Positions 17,005-26,074 of a stretch of DNA of 64,000 nt are shown here, one piece after another (the stretch's first letter is position 1; every line of letters starts with the position of its first letter). The stretch comes from Saccharopolyspora phatthalungensis (GTDB taxonomy: Bacteria > Actinomycetota > Actinomycetes > Mycobacteriales > Pseudonocardiaceae). The stretch lies in the NCBI RefSeq assembly GCF_014203395.1, contig NZ_JACHIW010000002.1, positions 1,488,001-1,552,000 on the forward strand. The letters run 5' to 3'. Position numbers and translations under genes: made by a program. The notes below the pieces were generated by a model. That model made no database searches and was not told where the DNA came from. It was given only the letters and a program-made list of their open reading frames with translations.

Positions 17005-18072
17005 GTGAGCATCGCAGCACGCAGACCACGGGCGGTGGCCGTTGCCGCCGCCGTTCTCTCCTTGCTCGCCGCCGTGGCCGGATGTTCACGCGCCGACCGC
17101 GCCGGCTCTGCGGTGCCACCGGAGAACGCCGCCCCGGCCGCCGAGGTGCGACTGGGCTACTTCCCCAACGTCACCCATGCCTCGGCACTGATCGGGTTGG
17201 ACAAGGGCCTGTTCACCAAGGAACTGGGCAGCACCAAGCTCACGCCCGTGCAGTTCAGCGCGGGTCCGGAGGAGGTCTCGGCACTGCTGGGCGGCTCGCT
17301 GGACATCGGCTTCATCGGTTCCGGTCCGGCGATCAACGCCTTCGCCAAGTCCGGCGGGGAAAACGTCCGGCTTATCTCGGGGGCCACCTCCGGCGGCGCC
17401 CAGCTGGTGACCGCGCCGCAGATCAACAGCCCGCAGGACCTGCGGGGCAAGACCGTCGCGTCCCCGCAGTTCGGCAACACCCAGGACGTGGCACTGAAGA
17501 AGTGGCTGGCCGACAACAAGCTGAGCGACGTCGGGGTGCAGAACATCGACAACGCCCAGACCCTCGACCAGTTCCGGCAGGGCCGGCTGGCCGGCGCCTG
17601 GTTGCCCGAGCCGTGGGCGTCGCGGCTGGTGCACGACGCCGGCGCCAAGGTCCTGGTCGACGAGAAGCAGCTGTGGCCGGAGGGAAAGTTCCCGACCACG
17701 GTCGTCCTGGTGCGCACCGAATTCCTCCAGCAGCACCCACAGACCGTGCAGGCCGTGTTGCGCGGCGTGCTCGCGGCCAACGACCTCGCCGCCACCAACC
17801 CCGCGGCGGCCAAGACCGCCGTCAACACCCAGCTCAAGACGCTGACCGGAAAGGAACTGTCTCCCGAGGTCATTGACCGGGCGTTCACCGGCATCGAACT
17901 CACCACCGACCCGCTGGCCTCCCGGTTCCCGCAGCTGGCACAGGACCAGGTGATCGCGGGCATCGAGCGGCAGGCGCCCGACTTGAAAGGCCTGGTCGAC
18001 CTCACCGCGCTCAACGCCGTGCTCGAAGCGGCCGGCAAGCCGAAGGTCGATGACGGCGGGCTGACCGGATGA
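17005..18072 (+). CDS. Aliphatic sulfonate-type ABC transporter substrate-binding lipoprotein
   Basis: This 355-residue lipoprotein has a signal peptide ending in the lipobox AAVAGC (Cys about residue 29), then the SsuA/TauA/ThiY-like fold: VRLGYFPNVTHASALIGLDK, FSAGPEEVSALLGGSLDIGF, GSGPAINAFAKSGG, DLRGKTVASPQFGNTQDVAL and GAWLPEPWASRLV. It should bind a sulfonate or related organic anion outside the cell. GTG 17005 follows AAGGGA and sets the signal peptide correctly. It opens a three-gene importer operon. Nitrate/taurine-type ligands cannot be excluded. Confidence 0.9.
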   Translation: MSIAARRPRAVAVAAAVLSLLAAVAGCSRADRAGSAVPPENAAPAAEVRLGYFPNVTHASALIGLDKGLFTKELGSTKLTPVQFSAGPEEVSALLGGSLDIGFIGSGPAINAFAKSGGENVRLISGATSGGAQLVTAPQINSPQDLRGKTVASPQFGNTQDVALKKWLADNKLSDVGVQNIDNAQTLDQFRQGRLAGAWLPEPWASRLVHDAGAKVLVDEKQLWPEGKFPTTVVLVRTEFLQQHPQTVQAVLRGVLAANDLAATNPAAAKTAVNTQLKTLTGKELSPEVIDRAFTGIELTTDPLASRFPQLAQDQVIAGIERQAPDLKGLVDLTALNAVLEAAGKPKVDDGGLTG

Positions 18073-18103
18073 TCGACCCCGTGGCGAAGAAGGCAACCGA
18101 GAA

Positions 18104-18892
18104 ATGACCAGTGTCCTGCAAGCGCCCGCGAACGCCGACCACGTGGTCCGGCTGACCGGGGTGCACAAGAGTTTCGGCAATGCACGCCGCAGCGTCACGG
18201 CGCTGCACGGCATCGATCTCACCGTCCGGCCGGGCGAGTTCGTCTGCCTGCTCGGCGCGTCGGGATGCGGCAAGACCACGCTGCTCAACCTGATCGCCGG
18301 GTTGGATGAGCCCTCGCACGGCTCTATCGACCTGCGCGGCTCGCGGCCAGCCGTGATGTTTCAGGAAGCCGCGCTGATGCCCTGGCTGACCGCGGCGGGC
18401 AACATCGAACTGCCGCTGCGCCTGGCCGGTGTCGAGCGCACCGCCCGGCGCGAACGCGCCCGTGAACTGCTGGACCTGGTCCGGTTGGGAAACGCGGGCG
18501 GCAAGCGTCCGCACGAGCTCTCCGGCGGGATGCGCCAGCGGGTGGCGCTGGCCCGCGCGCTGGCGTCCGCGCTCGGCGCCTCCGATGACGCTTCCGCCAC
18601 CTCCCTGCTGCTGATGGACGAACCGTTCTCCGCGCTGGACGCGATCACCCGGGACGTGCTGCAGTCCGAGCTGCTGCGGGTGTGGGAGTCCACCGGGGCC
18701 GCGGTGGTGTTCGTGACCCATGACGTCCGCGAAGCGGTGCGGCTCGGCCAGCGCGTGGTGCTGCTGTCGTCCCGCCCCGGCCGGATCGTGCAGGAATGGA
18801 CCGCCGATGAGTCCACTCAGGACGGTCTGGATCTGGCCGAGGTGATCAACCGGCGCCTTCGGGAGGTGATCAGTGATCATGCCTCGGCCTGA
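18104..18892 (+). CDS. Sulfonate-type ABC transporter ATP-binding protein
   Basis: This 262-residue ATPase of the SsuB/TauB group has Walker A GASGCGKTT, the Q-loop VMFQEAALMPWLT, signature LSGGMRQR, Walker B SLLLMDEPFSALD and switch VFVTHDVREAV. The MPWLT and PFSALD wording is typical of the nitrate/sulfonate/taurine group. It energises the adjacent permease. Its 3' end overlaps the permease start by 20 bases, indicating coupling. Confidence 0.93.
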   Translation: MTSVLQAPANADHVVRLTGVHKSFGNARRSVTALHGIDLTVRPGEFVCLLGASGCGKTTLLNLIAGLDEPSHGSIDLRGSRPAVMFQEAALMPWLTAAGNIELPLRLAGVERTARRERARELLDLVRLGNAGGKRPHELSGGMRQRVALARALASALGASDDASATSLLLMDEPFSALDAITRDVLQSELLRVWESTGAAVVFVTHDVREAVRLGQRVVLLSSRPGRIVQEWTADESTQDGLDLAEVINRRLREVISDHASA

Positions 18893-19775
18893 ACGCACCG
18901 CCACCCGGGACACCGATTTCGACGCCGCGGTCGAAGCCGGCCTCGACGCCCTGGACACCCCGACCGGCCCGCAGTCCGACGCCCGCAACCGCTGGCGCCG
19001 GTTCGCCCGCGCCGCCCTGCCGCCGCTGGTCGCGCTCGCATCGGCACTCGTCGTCTGGCAAGCGCTGTGGGCATCCGCGCTGTGGCCGGAATTCAAACTG
19101 CCCGAGCCGCGAGCAGTCGGCATGCAACTGTGGGACGAGATCGTCAGCGGCAACGCGCTGAGCCTCATCTGGACCTCCGTGCACCGCGCCCTCATCGGGT
19201 TCCTCATCGGCATCGCCATCGCGACCCCGCTGGGCCTGCTGGTGGCCAAGGTCCGGATGGTCCGCTCAGCACTCGGCCCGCTGCTATCCGGTCTGCAGAG
19301 CCTGCCGTCGGTGGCCTGGGTCCCCGCCGCGGTGCTCTGGTTCGGCGTCACCCCCGCGACGATGTACACGGTGCTGCTGCTGGGCTGCGTCCCGTCGATC
19401 ACCAACGGCCTGGTCGCCGGGATCGACCAAATACCACCGATCCTCCCGCGCGTCGGCAAGGCACTGGGCGCGGGCCGACTCGCGATGGCCCGGCACATCC
19501 TGCTGCCGGCCGCGCTGCCCGGCTACCTGGCCGGACTCAAACAAGGCTGGGCGTTCTCCTGGCGCTCCCTGATGGCGGCCGAGATCATCGCCACCTCCCC
19601 CGAACTGGGCAAGGGCCTCGGCGCCTACCTCGAAGACGGCCGCCTGCTGTCCGATATGCCCACCGTCATCGCAGCAATCACGCTGATCCTGCTCGTCGGA
19701 ATAGGCATCGAACTGCTCGTCTTCCGTCCGCTGGAACGCGGCATCCTCCGCTCCCGCGGCCTCGGCACCGCCTGA
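18873..19775 (+). CDS. Sulfonate-type ABC transporter permease
   Basis: This 300-residue membrane protein of the SsuC/TauC family has about six membrane segments starting near residue 48 (ALPPLVALASALVVWQALW) and the conserved cytoplasmic loop with GKALGAGRLAMARHILLPAALPGYLAGLK-type text before WSLMAAE-like residues (WRSLMAAEIIATSPELGKGL). The start is GTG 18873 or ATG 18879; both overlap the ATPase gene. It completes the importer. Confidence 0.93.
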   Translation: MIMPRPERTATRDTDFDAAVEAGLDALDTPTGPQSDARNRWRRFARAALPPLVALASALVVWQALWASALWPEFKLPEPRAVGMQLWDEIVSGNALSLIWTSVHRALIGFLIGIAIATPLGLLVAKVRMVRSALGPLLSGLQSLPSVAWVPAAVLWFGVTPATMYTVLLLGCVPSITNGLVAGIDQIPPILPRVGKALGAGRLAMARHILLPAALPGYLAGLKQGWAFSWRSLMAAEIIATSPELGKGLGAYLEDGRLLSDMPTVIAAITLILLVGIGIELLVFRPLERGILRSRGLGTA

Positions 19776-19853
19776 AAACCCGAACCGGTTTTCGCGGCGT
19801 CTCCCCAGGGCGACCCGGACAGTCACCCGCTCGGACGCGCCCCGGCACCGTGC

Positions 19854-20318
19854 TCAGGACTCGGCGAGGTGGGGCGGGAATCCGCCGGTGGCGATCGGGC
19901 CCCAGCGTTCGATGTCGATGCGGATCAGCGACTTGTTCTGCCGGACCATCGCTTCGCGGTAGTCGTCCCAGTTCGGGTGTTCGCCGGAGATGCAGCGGAA
20001 GTACTCGACGAGACCGTCCAGTGCCGCCGGCATGTCCAGCACCTCGGCTCGGCCGTCGACCTGCACGTACGGGCCGTCCCACTCGTCGGAAAGCACGCAC
20101 ATCGACACCCGCGCGTCCCGACGCGCATTTCGCGTCTTGACCCGCTCCGGATACGTCGACACCACGATCCGGCCCTCGGTGTCCACGCCGCAGGTCACCG
20201 GGGACATCTGCGGGCGGCCGTCGGACCGGGTGGTGACAAGCAAGCCGCGGTGACGCGGCCGCAGGAACTCCAGCAGCGCGGTCCGGTCGACCTGCTCGGC
20301 GGTGGCAACACGTGGCAT
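19854..20318 (-). CDS. PPOX-class (probably F420-dependent) oxidoreductase
   Basis: This 154-residue split-barrel flavin/deazaflavin protein shows LLVTTRSDGRPQMSPVT, EGRIVVSTYPERVKTRNARR and YVQVDGRAEVLD, then a C-terminal RIDIERWGPIATGGFPP, a pattern common in actinomycete F420-dependent PPOX enzymes. It probably reduces a small substrate with F420H2 in the cytoplasm. It stands alone, convergent with the sulfonate permease. The cofactor assignment (F420 versus FMN) is inferred. Confidence 0.88.
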   Translation of the reverse strand: MPRVATAEQVDRTALLEFLRPRHRGLLVTTRSDGRPQMSPVTCGVDTEGRIVVSTYPERVKTRNARRDARVSMCVLSDEWDGPYVQVDGRAEVLDMPAALDGLVEYFRCISGEHPNWDDYREAMVRQNKSLIRIDIERWGPIATGGFPPHLAES

Positions 20319-20878
20319 GAATGACCCTCTCTTGTGGACATTTTCCGGGAATTTGCTCCGAAACTACCCGCAATGTCCGCGTTGTATTGAGGTAGTGGCT
20401 TACCCAAGCGCTGCGAGTGCGGCGGCTTTTGTATTTGGTGAGCGCGATGCTCGCTGCGGTGAGGTTGTCTTCCAGGTGGGCGAACCCGGCGTTCGTGGTC
20501 GGTGGTCGACTTCACACCGTACATCGGTGGTTTCTCAGCCGCTCCGACCGCGAGCACATGACCATGCGGACGCTCCGGCCGGGCGAGTTCGATGGCCTGC
20601 GACCGTCACTGCTGCGGGACTTGCTTGCGCAGCAGCACGACCGCTGCGGTGGCGAGCAGCAGGACCACGATGATGCGCAGGCCGTGCAGGAAGGCGCATG
20701 TCCGCAAGAGGGCATCCCACGAATCCGTGTTTTCGGTGTACCGTAACCGGGTGACTGGCGTGCCGAAATTTCGACCTGATGCGATCACCCTGACCGAACG
20801 GACTGACGGCCAGAGGACGAGCAGCGCAAGCCCGCTCGCGTCCTCGGCCAGCAAGTTCGCAAACAAGGCCGGCCTGTC
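20319..20878. other. Intergenic region before the Nramp gene
   Basis: This 560-bp stretch has no supported gene; the open frames seen are not family-like and lack ribosome sites. It contains the perfect 10-bp palindrome CGAAATTTCG at 20764-20773, about 105 bases before the transporter start, a possible but unproven metal-regulator site. Confidence 0.45.
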
Positions 20879-22153
20879 ATGAGTACGACGGCGAAGCCTC
20901 CGGCCGAGACGACCGCTGTCCCTCTCGACAAGGTGCTCGCCCGGGGCCGGATGCGCGGCACCGTGGCGATGCTCGGCCCGGCCTTCATCGCCGCGATCGC
21001 CTACGTCGATCCGGGCAACTTCTCCACCAACCTCAGCGCCGGCGCGGAATTCGGCTATGCCCTCGTATGGGTCGTGGTGCTGGCGAACCTGATGGCCATG
21101 CCGGTGCAGTTCCTGTCCGCCAAGATCGGCATCGTCACCGGCAAGACCCTGCCCGAGGTGTGCCGGGACCGGTACCCCGCACCCGTGCGGTGGGCGCTGT
21201 GGCTGCAGGCCGAGATCGTCGCGATGGCGACCGACCTGGCGGAGTTCGTCGGCGCGGCCCTCGGCCTCTACCTCTTGTTCGGCATTCCCATGTTCCCCGC
21301 GGCATTGATCACCGCCGTGGCCGCGTTCATCGTGCTCGCCCTCCAGGCGCGCGGCTTCCGGCCGTTCGAACGCGCCATCGCGGCGATGCTCTTCTTCATC
21401 ATCGGCGGCTTCATCTACCAGCTGCTGCGCATCGGCGCCGATGCAGGCCAGGCGCTCGCCGGACTGGCACCGAGCCTGCCGGGCAGCGGGAGCGCCTACC
21501 TGGCCGTGGGCATCATCGGCGCCACGGTGATGCCGCACGTCGTGTACCTCCACTCCGCGCTGACCAGTCGGCGGGTGGGCGCGTCGAACGACGCCGAGCG
21601 CCGGAAGGTCCTGCACTTCGAGCGCTGGGACGTCATCGTCGCGCTGGGCATGGCGGGCGTGATCAACCTGTCGATGCTGATGGTGGCCGCGAAGCTGTTC
21701 CACGGCAGCGGCAACACGACCATCGGCGGCATCGAAAATGCCCACGCGGGCTTGGCCACCCTGGCCGGGGGCGGCGCCGCGCTGGTCTTCGCCGTCGCGC
21801 TGTTGGCCTCGGGGATCTCGTCCTCCAGCGTCGGCACGTTCGCCGGCCAAGTCGTCATGGCCGGCTTCCTGAACTTCCGGATTCCGCTCGTGCTGCGCCG
21901 GCTGATCACGATGCTGCCCGCGCTCGCGGTGATCGGGCTCGGTATGAACGCCACGGACGTGCTGAACTTCAGCCAGGTCGTGCTCAGCTTCGGCATCCCC
22001 TTCGCGCTGGTGCCGCTGGTGCTCATCACCCGGGACCGGGCCACGATGGGGGCCTTCTCGAACTCGCGCCGGATGACCGCTCTCATGACGTTGATCACCG
22101 CGGTGATCGTCGGCCTCAACGCCTACCTGCTCTATGACCAGTTCCTCGGCTGA
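20879..22153 (+). CDS. Nramp-family divalent metal (Mn/Fe) transporter
   Basis: This 424-residue protein has about 11 membrane helices and imports Mn2+ or Fe2+ with protons. The metal-binding motifs are present: DPGN in helix 1 (AYVDPGNFSTNLSAGAEFG) and the helix 6 motif MPH (GATVMPHVVYLHSAL). Also typical are KTLPEVCRDRYP and the C-terminal VLSFGIPFALVPLVLITRDR. The length matches bacterial MntH. No partner gene is nearby; a short palindrome in the upstream region may relate to its control. Confidence 0.93.
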   Translation: MSTTAKPPAETTAVPLDKVLARGRMRGTVAMLGPAFIAAIAYVDPGNFSTNLSAGAEFGYALVWVVVLANLMAMPVQFLSAKIGIVTGKTLPEVCRDRYPAPVRWALWLQAEIVAMATDLAEFVGAALGLYLLFGIPMFPAALITAVAAFIVLALQARGFRPFERAIAAMLFFIIGGFIYQLLRIGADAGQALAGLAPSLPGSGSAYLAVGIIGATVMPHVVYLHSALTSRRVGASNDAERRKVLHFERWDVIVALGMAGVINLSMLMVAAKLFHGSGNTTIGGIENAHAGLATLAGGGAALVFAVALLASGISSSSVGTFAGQVVMAGFLNFRIPLVLRRLITMLPALAVIGLGMNATDVLNFSQVVLSFGIPFALVPLVLITRDRATMGAFSNSRRMTALMTLITAVIVGLNAYLLYDQFLG

Positions 22154-22263
22154 TCACCACGACTTCCAGCCGTGCAGGCTGGGTTAACCTACCCAGTACC
22201 CGCGAGGTCTCCGCCGCGAACGGGCATGGAAATCGACATTCCATTGAAGTCGCCGGAGAGTCA

Positions 22264-23036
22264 GTGGCACCTCCTTCGTGGTTCGAGCCGGCCCTCCTAG
22301 CGGTCACAACGGGCGCATTGGTGATCGGCGTCGTGGCCTGGGCGGCCGGTGCCACCAGCGCGGCCGACGTGTCCTGGGCGGTCGGCACTGCCGTCGCCAT
22401 ACTGCCTGCGCTGACGTGGATGTCTCTCGCACTGTGGCGCGGCCGAACCGGCGTCGATCTCATCGCCGTGCTCTCACTCGGCGGCACCCTCGCCGTGCTA
22501 CAAATACGCCACGTGGTTCCTCCCGCTGGCCTTGCTCCTGTCGGGTGCCGCTTGGCTGATCACCGGCTCCCCAATCAGCGCTGTCGCACGCGGAGCAAAC
22601 ACCCGCGAGAAAGGTGGCCTGCGTCCGCGCCGAAAGCGAAAAGGCGACCACCATCATGGTGGGCGACGGGGTCAACGACGTCCCTGCCCTGGCTGCGGCG
22701 ACGGTCGGGATCGCGATGGGTGCCCGCGGCTCGACCGCTTCATCGGAGGCCGCTGACGTCGTGCTCACCACGGACCGGATCGACGCCCTCGCCGACGCCA
22801 TGAGCATCGCCCGCCGGGCCCGCGGCATCGCGGTGCAAAGCGCCGCCGTCGGAATGGGTTTGTCGCTCATCGCCATGTGCGTTGCCGCCGTCGGCTGGCT
22901 GCCACCGGCGGCAGGCGCCTTGCTGCAGGAAGGCATCGATCGGGGAACGGAGCCTCGCCATGCTCGGTCACAGCCCGTCGCACGGATCAGAGGCCCTTGG
23001 ACCCTCGCCAAATCGAATACGGTGCCGCCACAGTGA
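22264..23036 (+). pseudogene. P1B-type ATPase with large internal deletion and frameshifts
   Basis: The N-terminal frame (FEPALLAVTTGALVIGVVAWAAG, RGRTGVDLIAVLSLGGTLAV) is the first membrane part of a metal-translocating P-type ATPase. After about 22500 the match moves to another frame (TWFLPLALLLSGAAWLITGSP). It then jumps, after losing roughly 400 residues including the DKTG phosphorylation site, to the C-terminal hinge IMVGDGVNDVPALAAATVGIAMG and the last helices ending GALLQEGID. It cannot be a working pump. Its neighbour is an Acg-type nitroreductase, as near some mycobacterial dormancy pumps. Confidence 0.85.
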
Positions 23037-23067
23037 GGACATCGAATGTGCGGATGAGGAGTCGTGC

Positions 23068-24069
23068 ATGCGAGCTTTCCCTACGGCCTTCGAGTTGACA
23101 CCCGTGCAGATGGAGCAGATCATCCGGCTTTCCGGGATGGCTCCGTCGCTGCACAACAGCCAGCCGTGCCGTTTCCGGATTCTGCCCCACGTGATCGAGC
23201 TGCACGCAGACCCGAGGCGGCGCCTGCCGGCCGCCGACCCCGAGGACCGGGAGCTTCGGCTGGCCTGCGGGGCCGCGTTGTTCAACTTGCGTCTCGCCCT
23301 GGAACACGCGGGAATCCGGCCGGTGGTGACCCTGCTCCCGCACCTGGCAGCCGCGACCGCGCTGGCCGAGGTGCGCAGCGGTGGCCTAGCCCAGCCACGC
23401 CCGGAAGACGCCCGACTCTACGAGGCGATCACCGAACGGCACAGCCACCGCCACCCCTTCCGGAACACCCCAGTGTCCACAGAGGATCGACATCTGCTGA
23501 TGCGCGCTGCCCACGAAGGGCACGCCTGGCTGCACGTGGTGCAGCCCGGTGAACTCGGCGCCCTCGAAGGATTGGTGCACCGCGCCCACCGTGCGCAGAT
23601 GGCCAATCCCCGCTTCCGGACCGAGATGGCCGCCTGGGTAGGGCGCACCGGCGACACCCCTGAAGGGGTACCGCTCTCGGCGGCCGGCCTCAAACCAGAA
23701 CCACGGGACCAATGGGTGCACCGCGACTTCACCTCCGGACAGGCATCGCGGTCGCCGGCAATCGAATTCGAATCCCATCCGCTGCTGGTGGTGTTGTGCT
23801 CGCAGCACGGTAGCCGGGAAGCCGAGCTGGATGCCGGGCAGGCACTCCAGCGGTTGTGGCTGACCGCGACCGCGCAAGGGTTGGTCGCTTCGATGATCTC
23901 CGAGGTCGTCGAAGTACCTGAGACGCGCGAGGAGCTCCAGCGGCTGGTGGGTGGGCTCACCCCGCAGGCGCTGTTGCGGATCGGCCACGGCACGCCATCG
24001 GTCGCTTCCCCCCGCCGCGACGCCGCGGACATGCTCTTCTACGGCGTGGCCGAAATGTTTGAGAACTAA
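23068..24069 (+). CDS. Acg-family FMN-binding nitroreductase-like protein
   Basis: This 333-residue protein resembles mycobacterial Acg (Rv2032) and relatives, two-lobed nitroreductase-fold proteins that bind FMN but are thought to lack ordinary enzyme activity. Landmarks are MAPSLHNSQPCRFRI, DPEDRELRLACGAALFNLRL, ERHSHRHPF, and the C-terminal LRIGHG followed by RRDAADML. ATG 23068 follows GAGGAG at correct spacing. In mycobacteria this family belongs to the hypoxia (DosR) regulon together with universal stress and CBS proteins, which are also its neighbours here; no clear DosR box was seen. Confidence 0.9.
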   Translation: MRAFPTAFELTPVQMEQIIRLSGMAPSLHNSQPCRFRILPHVIELHADPRRRLPAADPEDRELRLACGAALFNLRLALEHAGIRPVVTLLPHLAAATALAEVRSGGLAQPRPEDARLYEAITERHSHRHPFRNTPVSTEDRHLLMRAAHEGHAWLHVVQPGELGALEGLVHRAHRAQMANPRFRTEMAAWVGRTGDTPEGVPLSAAGLKPEPRDQWVHRDFTSGQASRSPAIEFESHPLLVVLCSQHGSREAELDAGQALQRLWLTATAQGLVASMISEVVEVPETREELQRLVGGLTPQALLRIGHGTPSVASPRRDAADMLFYGVAEMFEN

Positions 24070-24162
24070 CAGAAATTCGTCCATCCTTGGCATCACCGAT
24101 GGCCCGCGGGCTGCCGAGCGGGTGCTCATGAGCGAGCAACCCGTTCGCCCACAACCCGGCCG

Positions 24163-24417
24163 TCACGTCCGGCGTCTGCGTTCGGCCAGCGCCGTCATCC
24201 GGCGCCGGTATTCTTCTTCGTCGATTTCCCCGCGGGCGAAGCGCTCCGCCAGTAACTCTTCGGCGGTGCCGACGCCGCGATCGACCCGTCCGGCACGCTG
24301 GAGGTAGCGGACCAGCGCGACGATGGCCACGATGATCAGCACCCAGAACAGGACCATGCTCACGGTCATCATCGCCAAACCCCACACACCCCAGCCGTAG
24401 CCGTGCCAATAGGGCAT
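24163..24417 (-). CDS. Small membrane protein with SHOCT domain
   Basis: This 84-residue protein has one membrane helix near residues 15-38 (AMMTVSMVLFWVLIIVAIVAL) and a C-terminal SHOCT motif (AEELLAERFARGEIDEEEYRR). SHOCT ends are often linked to oligomer formation. It follows the universal stress gene on the same strand by 27 bp and is probably its operon partner. Function unknown. Confidence 0.88.
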   Translation of the reverse strand: MPYWHGYGWGVWGLAMMTVSMVLFWVLIIVAIVALVRYLQRAGRVDRGVGTAEELLAERFARGEIDEEEYRRRMTALAERRRRT

Positions 24418-24444
24418 CGCGCTCCCCTCCTCCGCATTTCTCGT

Positions 24445-25329
24445 TCAGCGCGCCACGATGAGCGGGCAGGGCGCGTGGCGCACCAACTGTTGGCTCGTCG
24501 AGCCCAGCACCAGCCCGGCGAGGGCCCCGCGCCCACGGGCTCCCACGACCGCCAGCTGCGCGTGCTGCGCGTGCTCAAGCAGCACGCGCGCAGGTTTGCC
24601 CTGCGCCACGATGCGGCGCACCTCGACGTCGGGGTACTTCTCGTTCCAGCTCGCCAGGTTTTCGGCGAGGATGCGCTCCTCATCGTGTTGGAGCGCCGCG
24701 TCGCGGCCCTCGCGGTGGAAGCTGTACCAGGCTTGCTCGCTTCCCACCGTGTGCCAGGCGTGCACGGCCTCAAGAGGTACAGCGCGCATCGCGGCTTCCT
24801 CGAACGCCATGTTCAGCACCGTTTCCCTACCAGGCGAGTCGTCCACACCAACCACCACGGGGGCGTCAGATTCGGCCGTGGGCGGCTGTCGCACCACTGC
24901 GACCGGGCAGTGCCCGTGCGCGCAAAGCGCGATTGCGACGGAACCCACGAGAATTCCGGTGAAACCACCGAGGCCGCTGCTGCCAGCGACGGCGAGTTGC
25001 GCGTGCCGTGACTCGTCGACGAGCACCGGAATGGCGCCTCCGGTCGCCACGAAAGTCCGCACCTCCAGTCCTGGGGCCACTGCGGTCGCCTCCCGCTTGG
25101 CTCGGTGCAGCCATTGCTCGGCTTGCCGCGCCATCGCGTTGGCGTAGGTTTGCGGGATCGGCATCGTCGGCAGGTCCGGCACGTACACCAGTGCGAATAC
25201 GTCGGCGAATACGACGTGTAGCCAGGTGCCACGGCGTTGGGCCTCGGCGGCGGCCCACCGCGCGGCCTCAAGTGCCGATGAGGACCCGTCGATGCCCACG
25301 ATGACCGGTTTCGGCTCCATGCTGGTCAT
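24445..25329 (-). CDS. Tandem universal stress protein
   Basis: This 294-residue protein has two USP domains (about residues 6-145 and 155-294). Each carries an ATP-binding loop near its end: GSSGLGGFTGILVGSVA and GARGRGALAGLVLGSTSQ. The N-termini KPVIVGIDGSSSALEAARWA and VVVGVDDSPGRETVL are standard. Such proteins accompany dormancy and hypoxia responses in actinobacteria. ATG 25329 is chosen because it forms an ATGA overlap with the small upstream ORF and follows GGAGGTCGGGG; a longer frame would overlap the CBS gene. Confidence 0.92.
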   Translation of the reverse strand: MTSMEPKPVIVGIDGSSSALEAARWAAAEAQRRGTWLHVVFADVFALVYVPDLPTMPIPQTYANAMARQAEQWLHRAKREATAVAPGLEVRTFVATGGAIPVLVDESRHAQLAVAGSSGLGGFTGILVGSVAIALCAHGHCPVAVVRQPPTAESDAPVVVGVDDSPGRETVLNMAFEEAAMRAVPLEAVHAWHTVGSEQAWYSFHREGRDAALQHDEERILAENLASWNEKYPDVEVRRIVAQGKPARVLLEHAQHAQLAVVGARGRGALAGLVLGSTSQQLVRHAPCPLIVAR

Positions 25330-25472
25330 CGATCCCCGACCTCCAAGGTCATCGGAAGCCCGAACCGCATCAGTACCTGCGGCACCGCGGTCAGGCCAAT
25401 TCGTTGCGCCAAGCCGGCCGACCGCTCGTCCCGCCGGTGGCTGCCGTCCGTTTCGGCCCTGGCGACGCTCAT
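25326..25472 (-). CDS. 48-residue ORF translationally coupled between CBS and USP genes
   Basis: This short reading frame starts MSVARAETDGSHRRDERS and ends LPMTLEVGDR. Its ATG overlaps the stop of the CBS gene (ATGA) and its stop overlaps the ATG of the universal stress gene (ATGA), and GAAGGA lies before its start. Such double coupling supports real translation, at least to pass ribosomes to the next gene. No family is recognised; the sequence has no membrane helix. It is shorter than most annotation cut-offs. Confidence 0.6.
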   Translation of the reverse strand: MSVARAETDGSHRRDERSAGLAQRIGLTAVPQVLMRFGLPMTLEVGDR

Positions 25473-25879
25473 CGAGATCCTTCTTCCTCCGGCTGCCGGT
25501 CGGCGATGCTGCGGACGAGATCGACTGCGGTGAGCACGCCGCACACTTGCCCCCGCCGCTCGACCAGAACGGCATCGGTGTGGGCGTCGATCATGCGTTG
25601 CGCCGCGATACCGATGTCGTCGGCCGCGTCCACCCGGGGGCCTGGCACCGGGCACAGCGAGCCGACGGGAGCGGAAGTCTTCGGGTACTGGGCCGCGATG
25701 CCCTGCAGAAGATCCACGGCGCTCACCAGCCCCACGGCAGCGTCGTCCTCGGTGACCACGGCGAGGTGGTGGACGTCGCGGCGGTACATCTCGTACAGGG
25801 CGGTCATCGCGTCCAGTTCGGGCCGGACCGCGACCACGGGCGTGCTGGCGAGTTCGAGCGCGTTTGCCTGGTCGGTCAT
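25469..25879 (-). CDS. CBS-pair domain protein
   Basis: This 136-residue protein consists of a tandem CBS pair: PVVAVRPELDAMTALYEMYR with DVHHLAVVTEDDAAVGLVSAVDLL, then RVDAADDIGIAAQRMIDAHTDAVLVE with VCGVLTAVDLVRSIADR. CBS pairs bind adenosine nucleotides and sense energy state. ATG 25879 follows GAGGTGG and fits the domain edge. It heads a coupled group CBS, small ORF, universal stress, SHOCT. Confidence 0.9.
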   Translation of the reverse strand: MTDQANALELASTPVVAVRPELDAMTALYEMYRRDVHHLAVVTEDDAAVGLVSAVDLLQGIAAQYPKTSAPVGSLCPVPGPRVDAADDIGIAAQRMIDAHTDAVLVERRGQVCGVLTAVDLVRSIADRQPEEEGSR

Positions 25880-26074
25880 GTTCCACCTCGAAAAGCCGGG
25901 ACCCGACTCGACCGTCACGCGCCCACCCCTTCGCCAGCTAGGGGAGATGGTCACCAAGCTCGCCGCCAGGGTCTGTTTTGTAGAGCTTTGGCGCTGGCCA
26001 TGCCGGGTACGCGCCGGGTGAGCGTGGTCGAACCCCGACCGCATTCGTCACTACCACGTCGCACGGAGGAAGCC

